Below are positions 10,601 to 21,279 of a DNA stretch of 64,000 nt, one piece after another (position 1 is the first letter of the stretch; each line of letters starts with the position of its first letter). Position numbers and translations under genes: made by a program. Below the pieces are notes generated by a model. It did no database searches. It worked only from the letters and a program-made list of their open reading frames with translations, and was not told the origin of the DNA. Source of the stretch: Gonocerus acuteangulatus (taxonomy: Eukaryota > Arthropoda > Insecta > Hemiptera > Coreidae); assembly GCA_946811695.1 (NCBI GenBank), contig OX328124.1:55620603-55684602 (forward strand), in the 5' to 3' direction.

Positions 10601-12297
10601 GACTGATAACCAACTAGCACCTTTAATTATCAACTGATACACTCAAAATTTTAACTTAAGCTTCTTACATTTTCAAGTGAAGTAGATAGGATTCTTTTGA
10701 TTGGTCAAAATATAATGATTTTATGATTAATATTATATTTTTTGTAAAAATTAAAATTCCTTAAACACCCTTTATAATTCACTTGAAATGTTGTCAGGAA
10801 ACTAAAGGAAAAATTTGAGTCAATCAGTAGCATAATTGAAGGAGCTAGTTGGTTGCATGTCTTGAAAGTCATATACGATTTGTTACCCACTTCACCAGAT
10901 GGTATGAAATAGTGTATGCAAAAACAAACATTGAAAAATATTAATTTTTTTTTTTATATATATGCATTAGACTCTCCCTAATCTGGCGTTGTCGAGACCG
11001 GGGTACAGTCGGATTAGAAAAAATGCCGGATTAGAGAATTCAGTTAGAATCAGTCACTTATGTATTTGAAAAACCATATTATTTGAGGATATAATCATAA
11101 GTACCATTTTTAATATTGCATATTTAAAATAGTACATACTACTAAAATTAATTTTAAAACTTGCACTCCACTTGCGATGAATGTTCGAACTAGACTGGCT
11201 AAAATCAGGCGTTCCAGCCGCAGGTGCCTCAGTAGAAAAATTTATTTTCTTAGTAGAAACACAAGTTCCTGCCTCTAAAACGAAATATTTATGCCTTCTT
11301 TGACTCCCATTCAATGAAATACCACAAAATAAATGTTTGGCTAGCTAGCAAGGGAAGATTTTCTAGGAACCCTCGAGGTCTAGCTCTGGCGCATTCCGAG
11401 ATCCGTCACTCATTCCTCTCGGAGACCGCCGGATTAGAAAGAGCGATGGATAAGAGAACACCGGGTAAGGGAGAGTCCACTGTATATAAATTGTTTGGAG
11501 AAAATTATGCCAGATTTTGTGTACATAAGGTAGTATTGCCCCTGAAGCTATTTCCAAAATCAAGCAGTCAGTTTTAACCACACTTCCCACAAGTAAAGCA
11601 CTATATTTCCAGCAAGATATTTTTTTAGAAGTGATTGTTTTTAGATGTTAAACTTCTGAGAGTTAGTAGTGCTCAGAGCTTTTGTGAAACTGCATCTGGA
11701 TTCAGAAAAGGTCGTGTAATATCTTAATAAAACTACATTTTTTATAAGAAAAAAAAAAAATGTTCTACTTACACTTACAAATATTTTTCTAGGCAAGTAT
11801 CACTAAAGTTCAAGTACTTTGTTCATTAAAACAAATGAAGCTAAAAAGTGAATATCTTGGTTTATAGGTTTTACGTAACGACAAATACAATGTTACATGA
11901 TAAACTCAAAGATAAATGGAATACTATAGCAACAGCAACAGGAGGAGATACTGAAGAAGAAGTTACATTTGTAGCAATCATAAAATCGAAAGATTACCCA
12001 ATCGTAGGACTACAATTTCACCCAGAAAAAAATGCATACGAATGGAAGGATAACTTAGATATCCCACATGACAAAAAAGCAATATCTTCATCAAGATATT
12101 TTTTTGATTGGCTTGTAATATCTTCAAGAGGAAATTCTCATCACTTTAAAGACAAAGAACAAGAGTTTAATAGCCTAATAAGTCAATTTCCAAAAACTGT
12201 AACAAGAGAAAACAAAAGTTTTGATGAACTTTATTTATTCGATAGCAATCATGTCGGAATTTGTAAGTTTTGTAATATAGAAAATAGTTATTTATAA
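7436..12297 (+). CDS. GGH: Gamma-glutamyl hydrolase (five-exon model)
   Basis: Predicted exons are 7436-7608, 8437-8569, 9530-9741, 10798-10851 and 11868-12297, giving 1002 nt or 333 codons. The product is a peptidase C26 / class I glutamine-amidotransferase-fold enzyme that trims poly-gamma-glutamate tails from folates, normally in lysosomes or secreted. Seen: [10 protein letters not shown] at the N-terminus, [26 protein letters not shown], the nucleophile elbow GICLGCE (Cys112), GLQFHPEK (His242, Glu244), and [18 protein letters not shown] near the end. All fit human GGH in order. Odd: the first ATG gives no signal peptide and an in-frame stop lies upstream, so a leader exon may be missing. 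Exon 4 is short and poorly conserved; its donor was chosen because it restores frame and a W-x-x-x-T junction. A strong GTAAGT at 12262 leaves an alternative 3' end possible. Confidence 0.88.
8437..8569 (+). CDS. GGH: GGH exon 2
   Basis: The acceptor is TTCTTGCAG and the donor GCCAAGAAG before GTATAA. It completes an Arg codon and ends in phase 0. It encodes the INGLLLPGG segment (INGILFPGG in the human enzyme) and the helix [13 protein letters not shown]. Confidence 0.9.
8736..8950 (+). repeat. tRNA-headed SINE in GGH intron 2
   Basis: The head has A-box-like TCTCCTCGTGCTGGGGTAG and B-box-like GGTTCAAGTCC, followed by a body. The tail (8898-8926) reads GGTGCCAATGGCGTAGATG and ends in GAGCCGTAAA plus an A-rich run. 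The tail matches the tails of the 5S-headed SINE at 13230 and the tRNA-like SINE at 51250. No clear target duplication was seen. Confidence 0.7.
8950..9130. repeat. Dispersed repeat in GGH intron 2
   Basis: Shares interrupted similarity with 9905-10045 in the next intron: CTGATTnTTGAC, TATTATCAGTA or ATATCAGTA, CCAACTACCTGATT or CCAACTGACTGATT, and CCATTAA, in the same order. Family unknown. Confidence 0.45.
9530..9741 (+). CDS. GGH: GGH exon 3 (nucleophile exon)
   Basis: The acceptor is TTTTTTCAG and the donor GTAAGT. It encodes [12 protein letters not shown] with the catalytic Cys, then a segment ending [11 protein letters not shown] that is less conserved. The last two bases carry over to exon 4. 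Confidence 0.88.
9905..10045. repeat. Dispersed repeat in GGH intron 3
   Basis: The second copy of the repeat seen at about 8950-9130, with the same order of short conserved blocks. It lies downstream of a T tract at 9749-9771. Family unknown. Confidence 0.45.
10798..10851 (+). CDS. GGH: GGH exon 4 (tentative, 54 nt)
   Basis: The acceptor is TTGTCAG. The frame stays open to 10910, but the obvious donor at 10902 gives the wrong phase and reads straight into a TAA in exon 5. Using the weaker GT at 10852 leaves TG, which joins G of exon 5 to make Trp. That gives a junction ([10 protein letters not shown]) comparable with human KWSLSVKNFT. The boundaries need transcript support. Confidence 0.5.
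10965..11482. mobile_element. Pogo/Tigger-like MITE in GGH intron 4
   Basis: The ends are inverted: left CATTAGACTCTCCCTAATC, right complement CAGTGGACTCTCCCTTACC. They are followed by further inverted GGATTAGA / TCTAATCC blocks (GTCGGATTAGA on the left, CCGGATTAGAAA on the right). TA follows the right end; the left flank reads TG, so the TA duplication is imperfect. About 518 bp with no transposase recognised, so non-autonomous. Confidence 0.65.
11868..12297 (+). CDS. GGH: GGH exon 5 (terminal)
   Basis: The acceptor is GGTTTATAG. It encodes [34 protein letters not shown] with the catalytic His and Glu, and the HHF...F.ELYLFD tail of the family, then about 16 extra residues before TAA. ATTAAA follows within 65 bp. 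Confidence 0.9.
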
Positions 12298-12887
12298 CAG
12301 TAAAAAATTTAAAACTATTAAACTTTGTTATTTATTATGTATATTCCTAATATTACATTAAAATAATGTGACAAGGCAGAATCTCAAACACAATATCGAT
12401 CCATTTAAGTTGATAATACTTAAGTTTTTAGAATTATTACAAAGCAGAGGCTTCATAATGAAATTTCAATTCCTGTACTGTATAAAAGATAATTTGCCAT
12501 ACTGGGCACTAAACCTAGGTACTTTAATCTACAGAAATTTCAGACCCCCCACCCCCAGCTAACAAATTATTTTATTCAAATTCGTAGTTGAATAAACTTG
12601 AAGATAGTGAATGCTTTCAAATTTTCATCATGGATAGTTAAGCAAACACCAGAATATAAATAAAATCCAAGGTTTCCTATTTTAAACCAAAAGAACTATG
12701 CTTCTATAATTTTGTCCATTGCCTATTACATTAGATAGAGAAATTTAGTTTGTAAAATCAACCAGATAGAAAAATATATATATAGTTTATCAAAAATTAG
12801 CAAGAAATATAAAATGTTTAATGTTATAACAGCCCCATAAGCATAAGCTTTGACCCCATTAGATGAATTAACTAACCATGCTGTTAT

Positions 12888-12979
12888 CATGGGCGTATAT
12901 AGCGGGGGCTGAGGGGGCTGCAGCCCCTCCCCAAAATTTTCCCAGCCCCCTCAGAAATTATTTTCTATATACGCCCATG
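12888..12979. mobile_element. hAT-type palindromic MITE, 92 bp
   Basis: The ends are exact inverted CATGGGCGTATATA. The interior is GC-rich with a CTGCAG centre (GGGGGCTGCAGCCCC). It is flanked by an exact 8-bp duplication GCTGTTAT (12880-12887 and 12980-12987). An 8-bp duplication and a CA start fit the hAT superfamily. Longer relatives lie at 45777, 50731 and 52092. Confidence 0.85.
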
Positions 12980-13229
12980 GCTGTTATATGAAATCCGGTA
13001 CATTAATTAGCAATGATTGAGTGAATTATGGGTACAAATCTCAGCCCAGTGAACTCATGTTCCAAAAGTAATAAAGATTTGATAATCAAAAGCATTTTTT
13101 TGTTTAATTTTGAAAATTACTTATCTTGGTTATGTATAGCCTACAGAGCCAAAAGAACTGTAGAAATACTTTGTTGGGTAAAATAAAATGTACACTATTA
13201 TATAAAAATAAAATAATAGCCGCAAAATA

Positions 13230-13412
13230 GCCAACGGTCATAGTCTCGTTTAATTCACCGGTTCCCGTTGATCGCCGAAGTTAAGCAACGTCGGCTGTGG
13301 ACAGTACCTGAATGGGTGACTGTCCACATGCTGCTGGCATTATAAAAGGGTGGCAACCTGGAGATAGCCCGGCACAAATAGCCCAGATGTTGAAACACCG
13401 TAAACAAATGCC
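13230..13412 (+). repeat. 5S rRNA-derived SINE (SINE3 type)
   Basis: The first 110 bp follow 5S rRNA: GCCAACGGTCATAG start, GTTCCCGTTGATCGCCGAAG, internal promoter A-box AGTTAAGCAACGTCGG, and C-box TGAATGGGTGAC. The rest is a SINE tail (TAGCCCGGCACAAATAGCC ... ACACCGTAAA) shared with tRNA-headed SINEs in this window. A true 5S gene would end in a T run after about 120 bp; this one runs into the tail. Confidence 0.82.
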
Positions 13413-14091
13413 GAATTGGTTTGAACTGTGTTCAACCTGTCTGAAGATGATGAAGGAAAAAATTGGAAAGAGGTGAAGCACCTATAAATAATAAAAATTT
13501 AAAACACATAATTTAGGGATCTAGTAGCTGACACAAAAGGAGAGGGCGGCAAAGTTGATGGGAGTTCTGATTTATCAGGATTCTTCATAAATCAACTTTC
13601 ACCTCCCATATGGATTGGCGAGAGTTGAAAATATTTTTCAAAATTCTTTCCTGGGTATAAACTCAATAAATTCCTTCAGAATTAAAAAAAAAAAAAAAAA
13701 GGTTTTGCAAATATTTGCAGTTATTAAAGCAGTCAAATAAAACAATTTCAAGTGAATGTATGTAAATTTCTCACTTTATGTAAATTAGTTCTGTATAATT
13801 TTCTTATCAAAGTTTATATCTCAATATTATATATGTATCAAAACACATAATCACTACATGTAATATGCCAAATAAGGCAATGGTACATGTGTTCTCAATA
13901 AATGTGTTCTTCATAGGGATACTATGAAGAGCAAAAAAAAAACAAAAAAAGTGAATGTATAAGGAGATTTTTACTTACTTCAATAATTTAACGAATTACA
14001 AATAAACTTTTACAAAATATTATTCTTCTAATCTAAGTACCTTGGAGATATTAAGAAGAAGAAGATAAATGATATAAACTGATAAAATTAC

Positions 14092-14269
14092 CTGAAAATC
14101 CGGGAGTCACAACGCAGTACCTGAAGTGGATCTAAAACAATGTTTTCTTGAGTCAACGGAGTCAAAGGAATGTTGGGAGGAGGCTCAGGCAATAGAGCAT
14201 TTATTGTCATCACCCACAAGCATCTAGGTAAAACTGAATTAAGTCTCAGCCAAACTTGCTTATACAATT
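14092..14269 (-). CDS. INTS2: INTS2 exon 14 (last exon seen)
   Basis: Encodes LNSVLPRCLWVMTINALLPE and IVLDPLQVLRCDSRIF, matching human LNTVMPRRLWVMTVNALQP. Ends CAG before GTAATT in phase 2, so transcription continues to an exon that I could not find in 1-14091. Confidence 0.94.
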
Positions 14270-17039
14270 CTGAAACAAAAGACAAATCATTATTAATTTT
14301 TTTTAAGAAAACAAAAAATCATAAAAGATAAATAAATATGCTTCATTTCAACAATAAAATTCATTTTTTGAGATTTCAAACAAACTTTTTTGTCTCATTA
14401 AAATGGTTGACTATACATAAAAACAATATGATGGAAAATTACACACACACAAAAAAAACTCGACTTACATAGACGTAATAAAGTTAGAGCTCAATATGCT
14501 TTAGTCCTTTATAGATATACTTAGGGTAATTTAATGACTTAGTTTCACAGTCAACTATTTCCTTTAAGAATGTAGACTAAGTTCAAAATATTTAAAAAAC
14601 AACTGATTTCCAATAAATCTTAAACATTTATTTTGCAATATTGGCAATTTTTTAAGGTTTGTACAGCAACAGTAAGGCCATATTTGATAGGCATTACAAA
14701 TAATTTGTCTAATATATAAAAAATAAATACCTTTTTTATCTAGAAGATTTAAATGAGAGTTTCTGTTGTAAGGCTTTTAATTGTTTGTAAGACTCCTGTA
14801 GCTTTGTTAACTTGACATGAGTGATAAAAGTTAATTTAGCATCTAAGTGGACCCCAAGATATTTTACAGAGTTTGACCAGGGCGATGTTTGGCCATTGAC
14901 ATTAACAAAGTGATTTAATAAAGGCCTGCGCTTAGAAGACAAGATAACTTCTGTCTTTCAGTGAATAAAACTTATAAAACTTTACAATTACTTTTATTTA
15001 AACAATTGTGTTACTTAACTACTTAAATAAATAACGTTTAACTAGGTCTAAATAATCTAAAGGGTTAGGTCCGCCAGTAAATGTACTATTCTCATACCTG
15101 TAGGTAGAGTCCGTCGTCACAGGCATCGGTGAGAGTACTAAGTAGAGTACTAACTTAGCACCGGCTTGAGAATGATGTGTTTACATCGAAAGCGCTCGCC
15201 CATAGTACTCTCGCCGATGCCAGTGCCGATGGACTATACCTACAGGTATGACATTTTCCATCATTGATATCATGTGACTCACTAGAAAGTGGGGTTAGGT
15301 CCAACATAATTTTTTTTCTTTTCTAACATCTTTATTGAAAAGTTGCCTAAAATTTTTTCTTTAAGTTTTGCAAGCTTTTTTAATCGTATCTTTGTGTGTC
15401 AATGTGCTCATGTATGGAATTGTGGTGCTTAAGTTTTAACCTACATTTATAATTAACCCAGATTTTTGGTTATCCACAAGTTAGCACCCTTTTTTTGTCA
15501 AACGTAGAGTTGATGCTACCTTCAGATAAGAGAATAATCGAATAAGCTTTGCCCGAATAGAGGCACAAAGAAACATGTCAGGCATCGTATTATTGAAGAA
15601 ATTTTCAAATCAGAAAAATTAAGACTTTAATTAAATTAACACTCAGGCAAAGCAAATTACCTGAAGCGAGGCAATATTAGTCCCATAAGATTAGATAAGG
15701 TATGCCTACAAGGATTCAAATTTATTGAAACATTATATCGCACACAGGATGCCAAACACTATATTTTGTTATTTATTTAAAATATTTGAAGAGTAAGCCA
15801 CTGGTGTGTACGTCATCCTATGTAATATACAGTGATTTAATAAAAGTAATTAAATAGTTTAAAAAAGAAAAGTTGCAGTTACTTTCTTGGATCTAATGCT
15901 GAAAAAGAAAATTCTAAATGAATATTATTGGAATAAGTGATCAAGAAGGAATAAATTACCTTGTATATATCGAGGAACAGTTGGGTCTAAAGCTCTCCTT
16001 AAATGTTTCATTAATATTGGTGCAAACTGCCATAAGATTGAAGGAGGGAGGTCAAGCATGTTGCCCAACACTTGGCCGGTATGAGATGGACACAGGGTCA
16101 TCAAGCTCAAACCTTTAAAGTAATAAAGCTTATATAAAAAAAAAGTTGTTTAATATATTCATTGTATGAATACAAATTTATTTATTTATAAATGAAAACA
16201 AATTTATTAATAATGAATACAATTTTTCTCTGAATGAAGGAAAGTTCTTAAAATTAATATCTTACGTAGCCATATGAACAATAAATAAAAAACTGATTAA
16301 CGGCAATCACATGTTGTTAGAACTTTTCATTATGCTTTAAAATTTGGAAGGACTAGAGGGAATAAATAGATAAGGTCGGTGAAAAGCAAAAACAGGAGGG
16401 ATTTCTATACATGATTTTAAAAATACCAAATGGGACTATCATGCCCAATTAGGAGGAATCAATAAAAACCCCATTGCTTACTTTCTCCATATTGAAAGAT
16501 AACAAGATAGAGGTACTAGCACGCACACAAAAAAAATGCTTCAAGGATAATCACAACTGAGAAGGTTAAGTGAGCAATCAGCCTCTCAATCCGTATAAGT
16601 CACCAGGAGGAGTATCTTCCCAGCCCAATTAACATGTACTGAAGATAAACTGGAGCAAATCCTAACCGAATGTTCCAACTGAGCTATGTACACAATGAAT
16701 TTACAAAACTCAGGAGAGAAAAGAAAATGATTTTCAGTTGGTTCTACGGTGTTTACAATTGACAAAATCTATTTGTTCTTTGTGTAAATTTTGTCCAGTT
16801 TACAATGCTGCAATTGGTAATTACATATCTTAAACAGTTTATTTTAGTTTAGTTATTGCTTTCTATTCAATGAGAAACGTGGTTAACTTAAAAAAAAAAA
16901 AAAAATTAATTTCTTCCCTACCTGATGGAAATTGACCCTACCCCAAAGGACCATTTGTGTTCCATTTGGTGCCTACTATCACATCTTTAAGTATTAGTCA
17001 CTATTTACGTTACACCCTATGTATGTGTGTATGTATATA

Positions 17040-17101
<62 letters not shown>

Positions 17102-18383
17102 TGTGTGCTCGTATGCTTGCAAGTGTGTACGTTCTATTAAACATTGATATTTGTCATTCAGCATTATTGGATTGCCACTCAGTTTGACATCATAAGCGAT
17201 TTTTCCCGTATAAGAATTTTCTTTCAACACTCATCATAATAAAACATTTGCATTTGCACTATAGTATCTCATACAGAATCAAATTTTCTTTTTTCTTTTA
17301 AATGTTTCATAAACATTTATTTATCAAATTACTCAGCATTACTCACCATGTTCTATATTGTCTTCAGTGAGGGTCAAATGTTCATGATCAGGTCCACCTG
17401 CATACAACATGCCAATGCTATGAGATTGACGCTCCATCCAATCATCAACAAGACAGAGGTGTGGAAAGTGAGTTGCCAGGAGCCTTAGTAAAGATGAGAA
17501 TATACCTAAACCAAAGTATATTTTAATTTTAGTTTGAAAATAAAAAAAATAATGTGAATATAATCCCATATTATAAAAACCATTCTGATTATGAACATAA
17601 TAAATACCATTATCTCTGGCAGGTAATTAAACTAATATTTTATTTTTATTTTAAAAAGTTCAAAATCAAAAACTAATTTATTTAAAATATTGTTTATAAA
17701 GGACAAGTATGCTTAGAATTATAAATGATGCCAATAAAGCTACTATTATTATTATAAGGAGGAGACTGATAGGGTGGTAGGAGGAAGGATTGTTAGTAGG
17801 TTTCCCAGGTTTAGGAAAAAGGATTACAACTGAGAATTTCCAGAGCATGGGTTGTACGGAGGATGCAGTTGTAGAAGTAAGTGAGGAATACAAAATCCTT
17901 GGTTGGAAGACCCTTTTAAATCACTCAATTTTTTTGGGAAGGGCAGTCGACAGGTTATCATTCCTTTCTATCCAGGATACAGGAAAGTCCTTTTCTTTTA
18001 GAAAAAGAAAAACCACCCCCAGTTGGAATAGAACCCATAACCCTAGGCTCAGATCATTACAACTTAAAGCTTACAGCCAAGAGGCCTCCCTCAAGTAATT
18101 GATATAAATAAGAGAAGAAAAATTATATCAAGTAGTCTAAAAATATGTTCTAAAACGATGAGAAACATTGAAATTACCACTGTAACTTGCTTGATCTTTC
18201 TGAGCATGCTGTAGAAGGTACTTTATTGGTAGCTCTGAAAGAAATTCTTGAGAATATGCTTTCACCCGGTTTCTAGTTGCTTGACCCGCTGAAGAAAGCC
18301 TAACATCTTCATAATGAAGTAAATAATACAACATTAGCAGTTGAGGAGTGAGAGAATTGTTGCTTTCTTTATTTCCTTTCTAG

Positions 18384-18414
<31 letters not shown>

Positions 18415-21240
18415 ATCTTATTGGACCGAAGTTAATGTTTACTAATGCTGGATAGTATACAGTTTCTAATGAAGGTTAAGTAAAAAAAGCTGAGCCTATA
18501 ATGTAGATGAATCATAAGATGGCTGGTAAATCACCAGATCCAGATCGGCCCTCATTAACAGAATTACAAAAGGTGTAAAAGTGCACTGAATAATAATTAT
18601 TTTATAAAGTATATGAAGACAAATTCATTCAGAAACTTTTCCAATATAACTTAGGATATATAAAATACATTTTACTACATTCTAAGAAAAATAAAGAGCC
18701 CTTAATAAGATATTCAATGAATGAATTTAAGTTAAACATAATTCATTATTGTCTTCAGTATAACTGCTTTAATTTTTTTAATGATAATTCTCCTACATTT
18801 ATACTGAGTGAGAACATTAATAGCAAATTAAATAATACTACCTTTTGAGAAAGAGAATTTGAAAATACTACACGAATTTCATCTTCAGAAATAGGTTGGT
18901 TTGTACTTTCAATGGAAAATTTTCCAACTGGCATGAGGATTGAATTCACATAAACTTCAACTAATGCTGGTAAAACTGGATGCAATGGGGGCACACTTGA
19001 GCATAGTTGCCTAAAAAAATATAAATATTAAATAAATGGAATATCTAAGACTACATTTAACTGTGTATTTTTTTTTATACACTTTATGTGTGTTGAAGCT
19101 CCTGATTTAGAAGATGCCTAGGGAGTGTTTTTTCAGGATCACATTCAAGATTTCTACTTCAACCCTAATGTGCAGGTCGTCAAAGAGCGGAAATCCAAAA
19201 GATCAGAGATTTTCATCCAGTGAACTATGAAATTGAGAAAGGTATATCTATAATGTAGATGCTTCTCAACACTCACAGGGCTGGATAAAGCACCTGATTT
19301 AATTATTTAGGAAGGTAGAACCTCAATTGAATAATTTCTTCTAAGTGATATCAAACAAGATCTAGCTCTTATTATTCTAGTTGTGAGTTTGTATCATGGA
19401 ATCTTACCAGATTCTCCCAATGAAATTAGAATTAACAGATCGATGAAGTTTAATCTATTATATAAAAATGAATCGCTAAATGTGTTGGTAAGCGCAAATC
19501 TCGAGAACAACTGAACCGATTTCGCTAATTCTTTTTTTATAATATTCCTTGAACTACGAGGATGGTTCTTACGGAGAGAAAATTTTTAAAAAATTGCCCG
19601 AAAAAGTCTAAAAACAACACTTTTCGGGTCTTTTTCACTTCCTTAACGCAAATTAATTTTTAAATAAAAACATATGTTCTCAATTATAACATTTTTAACA
19701 GTTAACGTATTTGTATATCTATTATATAAAAATGAATCGCTAAATGTGTTGGTAAGCGCAAATCTCGAGAACAACTGAACCGATTTCGCTAATTCTTTTT
19801 TTTATAATATTCCTTGAACTACGAGGATGGTTCTTACGGAGAGAAAAATTTTAAAAAATTGCCCGAAAAAGTCTAAAAACAACACTTTTCGGGTCTTTTT
19901 CACTTCCTTAACGCAAATTAATTTTTAAATAAAAACATATGTTCTCAATTATAACATTTTTAACAGTTAACGTATTTGTATATCTATTATATAAAAATGA
20001 ATCGCTAAATGTGTTGGTAAGCGCAAATCTCGAGAACAACTGAACCGATTTCGCTAATTCTTTTTTTTATAATATTCCTTGAACTACGAGGATGGTTCTT
20101 ACGGAGAGAAAAATTTAAAAAAATTGCCCGAAAAAGTCTAAAGACAACACTTTTCGGTCTTTTTCACTTCCTTAATGCAAATTAATTTTTAAATAAAAAC
20201 ATATGTTCTCAATTATAATATTTTTAACAGTTAACGTATTTGTATATCTATTATATAAAAATGAATCGCTAAATGTGTTGGTAAGCGCAAATCTCGCAAA
20301 TCTAATAATGGTGCAAGTTTGAATCGAGCTGTCAATTGATTACAGTGCCTACAACTGTGTTGCTATTGGACCTATGAACTCAGTTTGACTATAAACAAAT
20401 CCCAGAGGCAGTCATTAAGTGTTTGTGGTATTAATGTAGAAAACCCATTTTTCTCGCATGGTCAATAGTATGTTGCCTGTTCCCGAGTTGGAAAACGATC
20501 AGCTCTGTTTGTTACGCGACAGGCAATGAAACAAAAAATATCGTGTACCATTAAGTACTACAATAAAAATGATACTTAATTAAGAAGTGCGACTCGCAGG
20601 AACTGCATCATCTTAGCGCGGTTCCATTCATATCCCTAGAGTCATTTTGCATACTTAGAATAGAAACAGTTATTACTTTGTTTAGATCATTCTTAATGTA
20701 AACACATATTCCAAAGAAAAGCAAGATTGTCGGCAAGAAACTATTCTAAGCGAAAATTACTCTTTCCGCCATCCCAAGTTTCTCTCTACGAAGACTCTAC
20801 TACGAATTTGTTTCTAATTGACTTAACTTGCTTTACTAACATATCCATTTTAGTGTTAAATGCAATTAAAAACACTAAACTACTCATTTTACTCTTAAAT
20901 GCAATTAAACAAAATAAAATTGTACAAGAAAATGGGAAAGAATTGTTATGTTATTCTTTAATGTATTACGCCACATAAAACCACAAAATATAATTATATT
21001 TCTACTATAGCATTTGGCTTTATGACTTCCTATAGGTACAATATCTGTCATCTCTCCTAGGATGCATCTTGATTTATGAAGTGCAATAAAACCTACCTGA
21101 AGCCTGCCTAGTAGCTTGACCCGGGCAAATGTCTGACCCTACACAGAGTCTAAACATTCTCTTTCTGCAGGAACTGCGTCATTTTAAGATGTATCCATTC
21201 TCAGCCATATTGTCATTTCGAAAGTTTAAAATAGAACTAA

Positions 21241-21279
<39 letters not shown>

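Larger units (their letters stand above)
12298..14091. other. Stretch between the GGH stop and INTS2 exon 14
   Basis: Apart from the hAT-type MITE at 12888 and the 5S-headed SINE at 13230 this is AT-rich and featureless. I looked on the - strand for the exon that should follow INTS2 exon 14 (a CPPLMDI-type start) and did not find one. Confidence 0.5.

Noticed and set aside
10798..10901. Longer version of GGH exon 4 using the donor at 10902
   Set aside because: It gives the wrong phase and an immediate stop in exon 5.
13230..13350. 5S rRNA gene
   Set aside because: Diverged in stem regions and fused to a SINE tail instead of ending in a T run.
19454..20292. CRISPR-like or satellite array
   Set aside because: 264-bp units with no spacers, beginning with a Helitron terminus, in a eukaryotic intron.
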